This document shows positions 1 to 9,673 of a stretch of 64,000 nt of DNA, in pieces. Both the position numbers and the translations under genes were made by a program. The stretch's first letter is position 1; each line of letters starts with the position of its first letter. The notes beneath the pieces are model-generated. The model saw nothing but the letters and a program-made list of their open reading frames with translations. It had not been told where the DNA came from and ran no database searches. Source of the DNA: Symbiodinium natans (taxonomy: Eukaryota; Sar; Dinophyceae; Suessiales; Symbiodiniaceae). Location of the stretch: NCBI GenBank assembly GCA_905221605.1, contig CAJNDS010000414.1:81118-145117 (forward strand). Reading direction: 5' to 3'.

Positions 1-447
1 TAGTGTCTATTTAGAGAATTGGGGGTGCCTGCAACCATGAATTTCTGGCCCCCAAAGTAATGATGGACCCCGCTGGCGGCGGTCAGCAAGGGTAAACCGC
101 CCTTGGCGGCAATTCTGGCATCGTATCTGCTTGAATTCCTGACGTTAGGATGTTATAGGCCAGCCACAGTCCTCTTAATAAACGCAGACTTTACTTTGAG
201 ATTGTCAGGCCGCAGTAGTGAGTTGGCATCTGCTTGAGTCTTGCCAGCGGGGACAGCCACGGAGCCGCCCTGTTGGCAGGAAGTTGCCTCAGACACATGG
301 AGCATTGACTTTAAGTTGCAATTCTTGCTAGTGCCTTTTGCGAAGTGGAGAAAGCAGGAATGGCGGTCGTGACTTTTCTGTCGACTTCTCTCAGCGAAGT
401 GTAAGAGGTACTGGTCACCAATCAAATGAAAAGGAGCTCTGACAGGC
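1..447. other. Left flank, no gene recognised
   Basis: This stretch lies outside the inverted-repeat element. Its open frames are short and show no family motif or codon pattern that I trust. It contains no telomere-like heptamers, unlike the DNA beyond 12 kb. Confidence 0.5.
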
Positions 448-454
448 TGTGCCC
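448..454. repeat. Left copy of candidate target-site duplication
   Basis: The heptamer TGTGCCC sits directly outside the left inverted repeat and occurs again, identically, directly outside the right one at 6616-6622. The true duplication could be 6 bp, because one C is ambiguous between target and element. Confidence 0.7.
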
Positions 455-750
455 CTCTCTCTCTTGCTAAAGGTTTTTTAATTGCACTTTTGCGCGCCCC
501 CAGCCGGTCTCACAAACGACCCCTCTTTCTGAAGCTCTGTGGGCGCTCTGGCGGCAATCTGGTCACTTGGCTTAAAATCGGCCGTGACAGGCTCTGGGCG
601 CATTCTGGGCGCGAGCGCCCCTGCAGAAATGCAGTTTTCTAGAAATCAGGGAAAACGGCTGTGGATGCATTTCTGCGGCGTTGGCCAAGCGTGCTACGGA
701 AGGCGTCGGAAATCGACTGAGCATCAAAAACAGCAAAGCATCAGAAGGGA
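455..750 (+). repeat. Left terminal inverted repeat
   Basis: It begins CTCTCTCTCTTGCT and continues through a well-conserved core (AGCCGGTCTCACAAACGA near 501-518). It matches the reverse complement of 6351-6615. The outer 230 bp align closely with small indels. The inner part, around CGACTGAGC at 714-722 and CATCA near 740, is patchier. Two extra CT units distinguish the left tip from the right. Confidence 0.85.
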
Positions 751-755
751 CCACT

Positions 756-1255
756 GGGAGCTCGAAGCAAGCAGCTGAGAGGCTCTAAACCCCTTAAACT
801 GGCCCATGGGAGCTCGAAGCAAGCAGTTGAGAGGCTCTAACCGTCTTAAACTGGCCTCTGGGAGCTCGAAGCAAGCAGTTGAGAGGCTCTAAACCCCTTA
901 AACTGGCCTCTGGGAGCTCGAAGCAAGCAGTTGAGAGGCTCTAACCCCCTTAAACTGGCCTCTGGGAGCTCGCAGCAAAAGTTGAGAGGGTCAAAAAATC
1001 TTAAACTTAGATTTTGAAGCTCGAAGCAAAAGTTGAGAGGGTCAAAAAATCTTAAACTTAGATTTTGAAGCTCGAAGCAAAAGTTGAGAGGGTCAAAAAA
1101 TCTTAAACTTAGATTTTGAAGCTCGAAGCAAAAGTTGAGAGGGTCAAAAAAACTTAAACTTAGATTTTGAAGCCCGAAGCAAAAGTTGAGAGGGTCAAAA
1201 ATCTTAAACTTAGATTTTGAAGCTCGAAGCAAAAGTTGAGAGGCTCAAAACCTTA
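756..1255. repeat. 51-52 bp minisatellite, about ten units
   Basis: Units begin near AGCTCGAAGCAA at 52-bp steps (756, 808, 860, 912, 964), then at about 51-bp steps with a different inner sequence (TCAAAAAATCTTAAACTT). The second subfamily is nearly homogeneous over five units and the first is more diverged, so the array expanded in two rounds. A minus-strand open frame of 128 codons through it is a by-product of the period being close to a multiple of three. Confidence 0.9.
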
Positions 1256-2263
1256 AACTTTAGATTATGCTGAGCCCTCACACTCAAACGGGTCCTTCGA
1301 GATGACAGTCACGAACTGCTTGTGATGCTGCTGTGCGACCTGGCGCGTCAACAAAAAAAATGGATTCAATCGAGCCTTGCTGCATTCTTGCGGGTGTACC
1401 GTGCAGAGCGTTCAGCCAGGTTCGCCCCCTGTCCGGATGATACGTTTTGATTCATGCTGCAAGCACACCCTTTTTGTGACACACAAAGCTTGCGTAGCGT
1501 TTACCGTCATTTAACACCCATCGGGAATGCGACATAGCTACGATGTGCACGAAGCATTTCGGCTGAGATCGTGCCCTGTATGTGGCACTCAAAGCCAGAG
1601 CTGTATCTGTATCTCCGTGAAAGGCACGGCTGGAAAAGCAAAGAGTGGCCTGCACATTTCAAACGCCAACTGTTTGCCTCAACTTTGTACAGGAGCCAAG
1701 GCTCAGAACTACAGCATGGGTGCATTTGCCCCCCCACCTCCCAACACTTTGTGATGTGAAGGCGTTTACAGTGGCTGTGCTGGGCAAAAACGTGCAATCA
1801 ATTTGCCCCCCCACCTCCCAACACTTTGTGATGTGAAGGCGTTTACGGTGGCTGTGCTAGGCAGAGGAATGCAGAAGAGAACCCCAAGCATGCAGCCTGT
1901 CCATCGCTGCGCATTCTTTGTGCAACGATGCCCCCCTACCATCCAACAGAATTGGAGTTTACGTGGCTGTGCTAGGCATCTGCGGCTGCTGACGCAAGCT
2001 AGTTCACAACAAATGGCGCTATGTGGCATTCTTCGCAACTGGCAAGTACCGGCATAGCCCCCCAGAAAAAGAACTAGGTCGTCGGACGCAGCCAAGATCT
2101 GTAACCTCAAGGCCTGGGCACATGCCGTGATAGCGGCATCTACCGAACAAACCTGTAGCCTCAGAAGTCTGTGCTATCTTTGTGCTAAACTCGTATTCGA
2201 ATGTCAGAGTTACAACATCACGCCGATGGTTTCTGAGGCACAGGCACAAACTCAGAAGCGGAG
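1256..2263. other. Element interior without a recognised gene
   Basis: Overlapping short frames occur on both strands but none shows a domain. Nearer the right end lies the tandem duplication described at 1725-1860. A noncoding or regulatory role within the element is possible but not supported by a motif. Confidence 0.4.
1725..1860. repeat. 77-bp tandem duplication
   Basis: The segment beginning TTTGCCCCCCCACCTCCC at about 1725 recurs at about 1802 and continues in both copies through GATGTGAAGGCGTTTAC. A weaker third relative lies near 1928-1977 (GTGGCTGTGCTAGGCA). Confidence 0.8.
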
Positions 2264-2848
2264 TCACTCGGAAAACGGATTGTACTGCTTCGCCAACGCC
2301 GCGGAAGCCTGTGCCAAATCATTCTCTTTCACTCTCACGCGCAAAGCACCCGAGCCACCCGTCTTGGACTTCATGATGTAGACGCGCCCTTTCTGACCCT
2401 GAGAAAGTGCACCACGACTCTCTTCCTTCAAACCAGCCGTGGCACACATCTTCATAACCTGGTCGGGAGTCGTGCCACCACCCAAGTACTTCGCAGCGGC
2501 CATTCTGAACTCCCAAAGACCGGATGCCACACTCCGATGAACGTCATGATCGCACTCCTCTTCCACAAAGCGCTGCAAGGTGCGGCCATCATGCTTGAGT
2601 AACTGCATGGCGCTGTCCCGCTCCACCATGCAGGGAGGGCGAGGGAGCAATCGCGTGCCTGGACTGCAAGCAGTTTGCACCGAACCGGCCAAGCCTTTGA
2701 CGAGCCACAGCAGCTGCTGGTTGAAAAAGCCCCGGCAGACCCGCGGCTTCAAAGCGTCGTCCGCAAGACCTTGAAAGCCTTCTGGAAGAGCACTGTGCGT
2801 TGTAGACATCTCGAAGATGTCCAGGCGCCTCTGCAAGCCTTCATCCAA
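2264..2848 (-). CDS. Unknown 194-aa protein of the TIR element
   Basis: I do not recognise this gene. It is an uninterrupted 194-codon frame starting from ATG at 2848 and stopping just after NPFSE. It is acidic at the start (MDEGLQRRLD), Cys/Arg-rich in the middle, and basic with Gly and Ser near the C-terminus (GQKGRVYIMKSKTGG). It has no signal peptide or membrane segment. It diverges from the fibre-like gene at 2893 with only 44 bp between the starts, which points to a shared promoter and a genuine gene. A virion or DNA-binding accessory role would suit the context, but nothing in the sequence proves it. The frame on the opposite strand is also long, so some doubt about strand remains. Confidence 0.55.
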   Translation of the reverse strand: MDEGLQRRLDIFEMSTTHSALPEGFQGLADDALKPRVCRGFFNQQLLWLVKGLAGSVQTACSPGTRLLPRPPCMVERDSAMQLLKHDGRTLQRFVEEECDHDVHRSVASGLWEFRMAAAKYLGGGTTPDQVMKMCATAGLKEESRGALSQGQKGRVYIMKSKTGGSGALRVRVKENDLAQASAALAKQYNPFSE

Positions 2849-2892
2849 GAAGTGATTGCTGGCCCTTCGGCGCGAACGGCCGCTCGCTCGAG
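2849..2892. promoter_or_regulatory. Divergent intergenic gap, possible shared promoter
   Basis: Forty-four bases separate the head-to-head starts of the minus-strand 194-aa frame and the plus-strand fibre-like gene. No TATA-like or TTTT-type dinoflagellate promoter motif is evident, so the assignment rests on geometry alone. Confidence 0.3.
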
Positions 2893-4213
2893 ATGGAAGT
2901 CGACTGCTACAGCAAGGCCGAGAGCGATGCGCGGTACATTCAAATCGGGGGACCCCCCAGCGACCCGCTCCTGGTCAACGACGTCCGCGCCAACGGTGCC
3001 GATTATTTGACGCTGCGCGGCGGCGCCCTGGGCATCGAGTTCGAGGCCAGCAACGGACTCGCCATGGCAGACCTGTCCACGAGCCTGTTCAGCATCAAAG
3101 ATGGCATCAACGTGCTCACCAAGGGTCGAATTTTTGCAGACTCGAGCCTGGGCATCGCCACCGCCGGCTCCTTCCAGGGAGGCACCGTGGAGCCTCTGTT
3201 GCCCACGGACCAGTTCCTGAACCTCAAGGCGGGCACCGTTTCTGTGCGCGTCACGGATGCCAGCGACAACAGCCTGTGCACCTTCGCCCCTGCTGAAGTC
3301 CACACTGTGGCAACCAGGCTCCGCGTGGACGACCAGCTGTACATCGACGACGCCATCGGCACTGCTACGGGCCTCGTGACCAACGCCATCTCAGTGCGGG
3401 CTCAAGACACGCAATTGTCCATCACCGGCGGGTCCAACGGAACCGTGGTGAACGGCGACTTGGATATACAGGGAACCATGACCGGAGCCAGCATTGAGCT
3501 CAACACAGAGCTTCGGGCTCCGACGGTGCGGGCCAGACCCTCGGACACCTTTCTGACGATTCGCGGCGGCACCACGGGCATGTACCTGGACGGCACCGTT
3601 TTCACCGCGTCCACTATTCAAGCAGATCCCGGTTTGGTGTCAGCGCCCGCCTGGCTCACCTTTGTTGGCGGCACGACGGGAATAGAGCAGGTCTGCAGCC
3701 TTGCTCAGGTGCGGCAAAACGTAGTTGGGGACGTGGAATTCAAGGTCCTCAACGAAGATGCGACCACTGGGGAAGCTGAGGGCCCTGGAAAGCGGAAGCG
3801 AGGTGCAGCTTCAAGCCACGAGCCAGACCATCAGCCTGCAAAATCAAACTGGAGCCTTCCAGGCGCCCGTTGTCGTGCAAACAAACGGGCTGTTGGTGGC
3901 CAATTATGGCCTGCAGAACAATTCAGACACCAACATCAAAGCAAACCAGCAGCCCACACCGCTGGCGGATCTAAAAACTGTTTTCGACGCCGTGGAAGTG
4001 AAAAGCTACACTCGCACCGACACACCGCAGCCCGAGGACCGCATTGGCTTCATAGCCCAAGAGATTCTTACTGCTGGTGTGTTGGGGCCGAAGCTTGCCA
4101 GCATGCAAGAAAATGGGCTGTACGGACTGGACTACTCTCGACTCACATGTGTTCTATGGGGAGTCTGTAAACAACTCGAGCAGCGCGTTGCAGCCTTGGA
4201 GGCAGATGATTAG
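2893..4213 (+). pseudogene. Tail-fibre-like protein with S74 chaperone, one frameshift
   Basis: The reading starts at 2893 with a motif typical of phage and large-virus fibres (YSKAESDARYIQ, residues 6-17). It continues as repetitive beta-rich sequence with recurring DTFLTIRGGTTG-like segments, which suggests a beta-helix shaft. Near 3770 a run of four G where three would keep the phase shifts the frame. The coding signal then continues in the frame open to 4213. That last part looks like a peptidase S74 intramolecular chaperone. It has SDTNIK near 3923, which would supply the Ser-Lys self-cleavage pair, then RIGFIAQEI, LDYSRLTCVLW and a terminal coiled coil (LEQRVAALEA). In phages and algal viruses this domain trimerises fibres and is then cut off. 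The frame break could be a sequencing slip or true decay. There is no intron. Confidence 0.75.
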
Positions 4214-4295
4214 GCAGACGTGAACACGCACGCATTCACGACACGACGGAGGCTGTTTCGCAGCATGGGTGGAAGCACCGGAGGCTGCATGATAA

Positions 4296-5414
4296 ATGGA
4301 GCGACATGAGGCGGCAATGGAACTGCTACGCAGACTTGCGGCAGACTTCGGCGTGCGGGACGCCCGCAAGCTGCACCAGCTAGCACGGCGGGAGTTCCCG
4401 GAGAACCGGGACTTGACGCTGGAGAGAGCTAGGGGCGCCACCCTGGAGGACGTGGCCCGGCAGGTGCTGGCCCCGAAGCCCCGGAGCCTGGGGAAGAGCG
4501 CGGCCGAGGGGCCCAACAACCGCCTGCAGGCGGACCTGATCGACTTCTCCCAGAACACCCGCTCCAGGAACAAGTACGGGTTGGTGGTAACGGACGTCTT
4601 CACGAGAGAGGCGGCCACGAAAGCGCTGCCCAGCAAGAACGCGGAGGCAGTGGCGGAGGCGGCCCGGGAAATCATCCCCGAGCTGGTGCAAGGCGAGGGG
4701 AACTACGTGGTGACCACAGACGAAGGCCGGGAGTTCCAGACACTGGAGGCGGCGCTGCCCGAAGGCGTGGTGCACCGCACCAAGAGGCCCGCGGACAGGA
4801 ACGCCACCGCGGTGGTGGACCGGCTCATCCAGACATTGAAGAAGGATTTGGCGGGGGACGTGGCCAGGCACGGCGGCAAGTGGGACGACCACATAGAGGA
4901 TGCCACGCTGGCCTACAACCGCAGACCCCACGAAACCGTGCACGCGGCGCCCGACCATGTGGAGACCCAGCCAGCCACGCAGTTCCGCGTTCTTCAGGAC
5001 AACGCCGAGAAGTTCCAGCACAATAAGAAGCTCACCGAGAGCCGGCAACACAAGCTCCGGACCTTGGGGGCCTTCCGAATGCCCACCAACGCCGCGAGGA
5101 GCTTCCAGCCCCAATACGGGCCGGTGAAACAGCTGGAAAGTTACGACTCCATGACCGTGCGGGCCACCGATGGCACCACGGGCCTGCTGAAGCAGGTGCA
5201 ACCCGTGCCCAAAGCCAGCGGAGAACCCATCCAGAGGTTGACGCAGCCTGGGGTCCCCCAACCCGTGAGGCAGCTGCAAGACTTCAACCAGGCACCCGAA
5301 GCCCTCGCCCCTGCAGCGCCCAAGGCCGCCTCCAGAAGGCCGCCGCTGGCAGTGCGGCAGCTAGAGGATTTCAACCGCGGGCCGGTCGGGCCCCGCGTCC
5401 GAGAGCTAAACTGA
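4296..5414 (+). CDS. Retrovirus-type integrase (rve fold), 372 aa
   Basis: This intact gene starts 82 bp after the fibre-like gene on the same strand. An N-terminal helical region (residues 1-65) lacks the HHCC zinc finger of retroviral integrases. The catalytic core follows: LQADLIDF supplies the first Asp (D80) and VVTTDEGREF the second (D142). The third acidic position, in NATAVVDRLIQTLKK, is Asp (D175) rather than the usual Glu. I recall the VVDR-IQTLKK form from abundant dinoflagellate integrase-like proteins, but cannot verify that here. The core is followed by AYNRRPHETVH, typical of integrases, and a basic Pro/Gln-rich tail from about residue 280 with a repeated RQL(Q/E)DFN motif. It would insert the element into new sites through the TIRs. 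Whether DDD chemistry is active is unknown. Confidence 0.85.
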   Translation: MERHEAAMELLRRLAADFGVRDARKLHQLARREFPENRDLTLERARGATLEDVARQVLAPKPRSLGKSAAEGPNNRLQADLIDFSQNTRSRNKYGLVVTDVFTREAATKALPSKNAEAVAEAAREIIPELVQGEGNYVVTTDEGREFQTLEAALPEGVVHRTKRPADRNATAVVDRLIQTLKKDLAGDVARHGGKWDDHIEDATLAYNRRPHETVHAAPDHVETQPATQFRVLQDNAEKFQHNKKLTESRQHKLRTLGAFRMPTNAARSFQPQYGPVKQLESYDSMTVRATDGTTGLLKQVQPVPKASGEPIQRLTQPGVPQPVRQLQDFNQAPEALAPAAPKAASRRPPLAVRQLEDFNRGPVGPRVRELN

Positions 5415-5435
5415 AGAGCCTTAACCGTACACGCT

Positions 5436-6111
5436 TTGCACCGTTTTCTAAGGCAGCTCAGAGACTGCAATTCTGGTCTCGCCACATTCCCTTTGATCAT
5501 CTACACAAAAATGACATCAGAGCAACTGAGCTTTGCATGCAAGACAGTGACCCTGCGGCCTTCTGAGCACAATCTGGCGCAGCTTCTGGAGCTATGGTCG
5601 ACTGAATGGAAGCATCGCGGCCGCACAACAGCCATAGGGCCTGGAGCTTATGAAAAATACTGTACCTTGGGATTGTTCGGACATGGGGGCATCGTCGGCG
5701 TTTCCAATGCATCCTCAGCACAGACAGTGTGCCTTGCGATCAACTCTTTCATGAAGAAACGTTTCCCCGGAGAATCGTGGACGTCCATCGCGCTGCTTCG
5801 CAACCCAAACATGGGTCTACACCGCGATGTGAGAAATCATCCTGACCAGATGAACCACGCAATCACTCTTGGTGCATTTCTACGTGCGGATTGAAGATGC
5901 TGCAGGCAACTCCACGGCTCAGTTGGTCATGAAAAATGAAAAATTTAAACAACTTCGAGGAACATGGTTCGATCTGCACGACCAACCCGTGAGCTTTGAT
6001 GCGCGGCGGCGCTTTCACATGGTTGAACCTCATAAAGGAACCAGTGGGCGCTTGCTGCCTACACTCCCAAAGCCTTTTCACGAGCAAGCCAAGAACACAT
6101 CACAGCTTTGA
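5436..6111 (+). pseudogene. 2OG-Fe(II)-oxygenase-like ORF, frameshifted
   Basis: The first frame (stop at 5894, likely start ATG at 5511) reads through GHGGIVGVS and WTSIALLRNPNMGLHRDV. The second frame, entered near 5875, reads RIEDAAGN, PVSFDARRRFHMVEP and ends at 6111. The phase is lost again around 6045. The HxD pair at 5820-5828 and a later His after FDARRRF resemble the iron ligands of 2OG-Fe(II) oxygenases. I know similar HGG...LHRDVHN...FD..R.H proteins from dinoflagellate retroelement polyproteins. It lies 97 bp after the integrase and before the right TIR. At least two frame changes make it a relic in this copy. The function in such elements is unknown to me; nucleic-acid base modification is one possibility. 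Confidence 0.65.
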
Positions 6112-6141
6112 CAAGTCTTGGCTTTCCGATTCCACATAATT

Positions 6142-6147
6142 AATAAA
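6142..6147 (+). terminator. Possible AATAAA poly(A) signal
   Basis: An AATAAA hexamer lies 30 bp after the last stop of the oxygenase-like ORF and before the right TIR. Dinoflagellate genes often lack this hexamer, so the match may be chance. Confidence 0.2.
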
Positions 6148-6350
6148 ATCTGAGTCAACCCATCCAAGTGTGCACTGCAAAGGTTCCACACTCCAAATGC
6201 AAGAACAAATCTAAAAAAACAAATCACTGCTTTCAATGTCTCGCGATGCTCGTTTTAAGCCTCCTCAGCGCGCCCTCTGATGCTTGTCTGATCGGCCCGC
6301 GGCTCTGGTACGCATCATGCTCGTCTTTTTCTTCTCATCAACTGCCAGAG

Positions 6351-6615
6351 TCTTATGATGCTCTACTGTTTAAAGCTCAGTCGTGGCAGTTTGGCCAACG
6401 CCGCAGAAATGCATCCACAGCCGTTTGCCTAATTTCTAGAAAACTGCATTTCTACAGGGGCTCGCGCCTAGAATGCGCCCAGAGTCTGTCACGCCCATTT
6501 TTTGCCAAGTGACTAGATTACCGCCAGGGCGTCCACAGAGCTTCAGAAAGAGGGGTCGTTTGTGAGACCGGCTGGAGGCGCGCTAAAGTGCATTAAAAAA
6601 CCTTCAGCAAGAGAG
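6351..6615 (-). repeat. Right terminal inverted repeat
   Basis: This is the reverse-complement counterpart of 455-750. On the minus strand it starts CTCTCTTGCTGAAGG and shares the long core around 6554-6571 (TCGTTTGTGAGACCGG on plus). Several substitutions and short indels separate the two TIRs, so the insertion is not very recent or the ends are under weak constraint. Confidence 0.85.
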
Positions 6616-6622
6616 TGTGCCC
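6616..6622. repeat. Right copy of candidate target-site duplication
   Basis: TGTGCCC is identical and in the same orientation as 448-454, and it abuts the right inverted repeat. Confidence 0.7.
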
Positions 6623-8365
6623 ATCCCTTTGAACTGCAATGCAGATTAGTCTGCTTGTCATGGTGATCTTGATTCATGCGGAGTCATGGCACAGGTGAGT
6701 CAGTTAGCTGTTGGTGTCGAGAGCAGTGCAAGGATCTCTTCGAAGATGTGGCCGTGGTCCTTGCGAAGATATCTTAGAGAACGAGAAGCTGATGGACGAG
6801 GCAAAGAATCTGATGCTCAGGGGCGGTGATATCAGGTCTCAGGAGCGGAGGCCAATCGATTCCGGTGCTGTATCGCTTCTCATGCTCGGGCAGGACAATT
6901 GTTCATCCACTTGGAGCTGGAAGTTGTGGCCACAGAGGACAAGCAGCAGCGGACATGTACCGTAGCCTGAATGCTCTGTCAGTGCTCAGTCCTTCAGATA
7001 TCGCTTGACATTGTGTATACAACGTACAGCACACAAGCAATAGGGTCTGGCCTGGGAGGAGAAAGGACATCTGGCTGCCACTGCACCCTCTTGAGACATG
7101 AAGATCAGCTCTGGCTGACAAAAGATTCCAAGCAGCCGCAACCGTGTGCCTGCTACGCCATGCACCAGCTCGGTCATCCATATTTTCCGCATCGTCACAA
7201 TCGTACAGGACAGTGCGTTGATGTGTTACCCAATCAAGATTGCCGGGATCAACAGTGGTCCCGAGTGCCTAAAGAGGCCGGTTGTGTGCATGCCGTAATC
7301 TTGATAGCTCGCTAGGCAAGGACAACTTTGCTCTCGAAAGTCGAAAAAGTCAGGCGAGTTGTTCGTCCCTCCTCCCATCCGTTGCAGTGCAGGCGTTGAG
7401 TGCTCCCTGCTGTTCCCAGGTCAAGGTCGCCGCGATTTTTGCTGTGCGGGCAGCGAGGTTCGGACGCCCTCGCTTCCCCACTTCCAGCAGGGACAGGGTT
7501 GTCTGTTCCAGGCACTCCCCTGCCGGTTGCAAACTGACGCCACCGGGTCACCGCCCTAGGCCCTATGCTGCGACCGGTGCTGTCACAAGGGTGAGGGGCC
7601 GACCAGAAACCTAAGCAGCCAACACCCTAAATGCGCAACCTCCTACAAACCTGTTTGCCACCACGCACAGAGCTGCACACAGACGAGCTCGCCAGGCTCA
7701 TCAATAAGACGCCTTCGCGAAGCCCGCAGCGCTAGATGCATAATGGGCGAGTGAATGTAAGGAAGCATTTTGAGAAGAAAGAGATGGCTACTGAAAGAAA
7801 TTTTGAACACTGCACCTCAACTGGCCAGGGACCAAGTGACCTCCTCAACTTCGCCCCGCGCAACAGCCTAATTTTGGGTAAGGCAATTACCAAAAGGAGA
7901 ACTGCAAGGGTGAGTCCCAACCCCCACAGTGCCCGGCGCAGCATGGGGCGTATCCTCCAAAAGTCACTCATGCCCTGGGAGAACACATTCAGGCACCTGG
8001 TGACAAGGTAAAATCGCGAACCTGAAGCCTGTGGCTCCGGGACGCGGGAGCCACAGGTGGAACCATGGCCTCTGGGCTTTTGCGACCTGTGGAGCAGCAG
8101 GGAAAGAGAACGCGAACCGGAAGCTTATGGGCCCTCAGGACCCGGCAGCACTTGAAACCTGCCTATGGGTTCCCTGGACCCGGGAGCAGGTTGCAAGAAA
8201 GCCTACATGCAGTCCGGCGGGGAGGTGGACTAGGGCGTGAGGCAAGCCCCAGGGCCGCTGAAGATGTAGCTTTTTTTGGCGAACTACAGCGAGGCAGCCA
8301 CACACGAGGGAAAGGCTTGGCCTTTGCGGCGCAGATTGCCTGTAGGACGGCGGCAGCGCGGAGGC

Positions 8366-8482
8366 AGTGGAGACTGGGCTGGCTGCCTTCGCTGCGCAAA
8401 TTGCCAGTACGGTCCAGCAGGCAGTGGAGACTGGGCTGGCTGCTTTCGCTGTGCAAATTGCCAGTACGGTCCAGCAGACTGA
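8366..8482. repeat. Tandem duplication, unit about 57 bp
   Basis: Two adjacent copies each contain GCAGTGGAGACTGGGCTGG followed by CAAATTGCCAGTACGGTCC, with only a few substitutions between them. Confidence 0.85.
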
Positions 8483-9588
8483 TGGAGGTCACTGGAGGCA
8501 GTGCTGGACTTGGGCCAATCCCAACGGTACCATAGGCCATCTGAGGCGATTGTGCTTTTCTTGAGAAAACGGCTTGGGCCTTGGTGGCGCAGATTGCCTG
8601 CGGTAAAGCGGCAGCATCCCAGCTGCAGCCCTTTTGGCAGCCCCCTGCCTTTACGCTCCAGCAGTTCTTGGCCGCTCTGGGCTAAGTTTCAGGGAGAGTG
8701 GGTTTGCTTTGTGGTCGGTGTGCTATGGACAAATAATCGGCTGCTGCGCGGGGCAGTAAGGGTATTGGGGCGAGGGCGTCCGGGTTTGTGGTGGCTCGGC
8801 CTACGGTTCGAGGAAGCTGGCGTTTTTCATTTTTCTTGACATGAGTATGCATGTGTCTTTTGCGACTCTTGGTGGTGGGTAGTTGCGCTGGGGGGCATCC
8901 AGAAGCATCACGTGTTATCCGCCAGGGTTGCCAACTGAAGCAAGAACCGCCCTGCGCTGCCTTGCTAGTTGTGTGAGACCCAAAATCGCAGACCTTCTGC
9001 CCAAAGTCTTTGCGTGCGATGCACAACAGCTCTTGCATCTAGAGAAAACGTCACGTCCAAGTGAGGTGGGAGGCCAGTGGAAGCGACAGCCGAAGAGCAT
9101 TTGCATGTTCAGTCACAGCTGGAATGTGTTGAGGCAGTTTCGTTTTTGAAATTGCGGTCTGCTTGTTAAATCCCCCTTCTGCGTTGTTGCATAGCACGCC
9201 GCTCCCAACAAACGGAGCACCTTAGCTTCTGGCAGTTCCGACAAGATGGACAACGACAGAGGCCATGCATTTAATAGAACTTCCCGCTTTGTTCCTTGAA
9301 GGGCGCTCGCGGTGGTCCATCAATTCGTGCAAAATTTTGATGGCGATTTGGAGGGACTTTGAATTGTTAGATCATGCCGGCGCCATTGTGTGAATGCACT
9401 GTTGGCCAAGCCAACGCGCAAGAAGTCGAAAGCACCCGAGCTTGGTCCTTTGAAGGCCAACGGGGCTTGGACCGTTCTCGCATGATGTATCCGCGAGGGA
9501 TGTGTTCTGTGAGGTGACGGTCTTCCCAGATGAACAATCCATCAGCGCTGGGCTGCGTTGCAAAGACTTCCCTCATATGCCTCGTAAG

Positions 9589-9673
9589 TTGGGATGTTCC
9601 CCCCTTATACTTATACTAACGGGGATTCCAATAGGGTGGGTACTACAAGCCCTAGTACGGACTGTTAGTTTCA
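9589..9673. mobile_element. MITE family 1, decayed copy
   Basis: The left end reads TTGGGATGTTCCCCCCTTAT and is followed by ACTAACGGGGATT. A right-half relic, GGACTGTTAGT, appears near 9659, but the closing CATCCCAA is lost. Confidence 0.6.

Larger units (their letters stand above)
455..6615. mobile_element. 6.2-kb integrase element with long TIRs
   Basis: The boundaries are set by inverted repeats (455-750 against 6351-6615) and a matching 7-bp direct repeat outside them. The cargo is a minisatellite, a minus-strand unknown ORF, a tail-fibre/S74-chaperone-like gene, a retrovirus-type integrase and an oxygenase-like ORF. Long TIRs with an rve-type integrase and a virion-like protein recall Polintons and Polinton-like viruses. 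I see no polymerase, packaging ATPase or capsid gene, and the element is less than half the usual Polinton size. Ginger-type transposons are an alternative, since they also combine TIRs with an rve integrase. Two broken genes suggest an ageing or non-autonomous copy. The insertion is free of the TTTAGGG arrays that crowd the rest of the window. Confidence 0.75.

Noticed and set aside
756..1255. CRISPR array
   Set aside because: Units are head-to-tail copies with no unique spacers, and the organism is eukaryotic.
2856..3303. Alternative frames on both strands over the fibre gene
   Set aside because: Shadows of the 2893 frame; their Arg/His/Gly composition is typical of wrong-frame GC-rich DNA.
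4380..5279. 299-codon minus frame over the integrase
   Set aside because: The plus frame has all integrase motifs; the minus frame is a GC-rich shadow with no domain.
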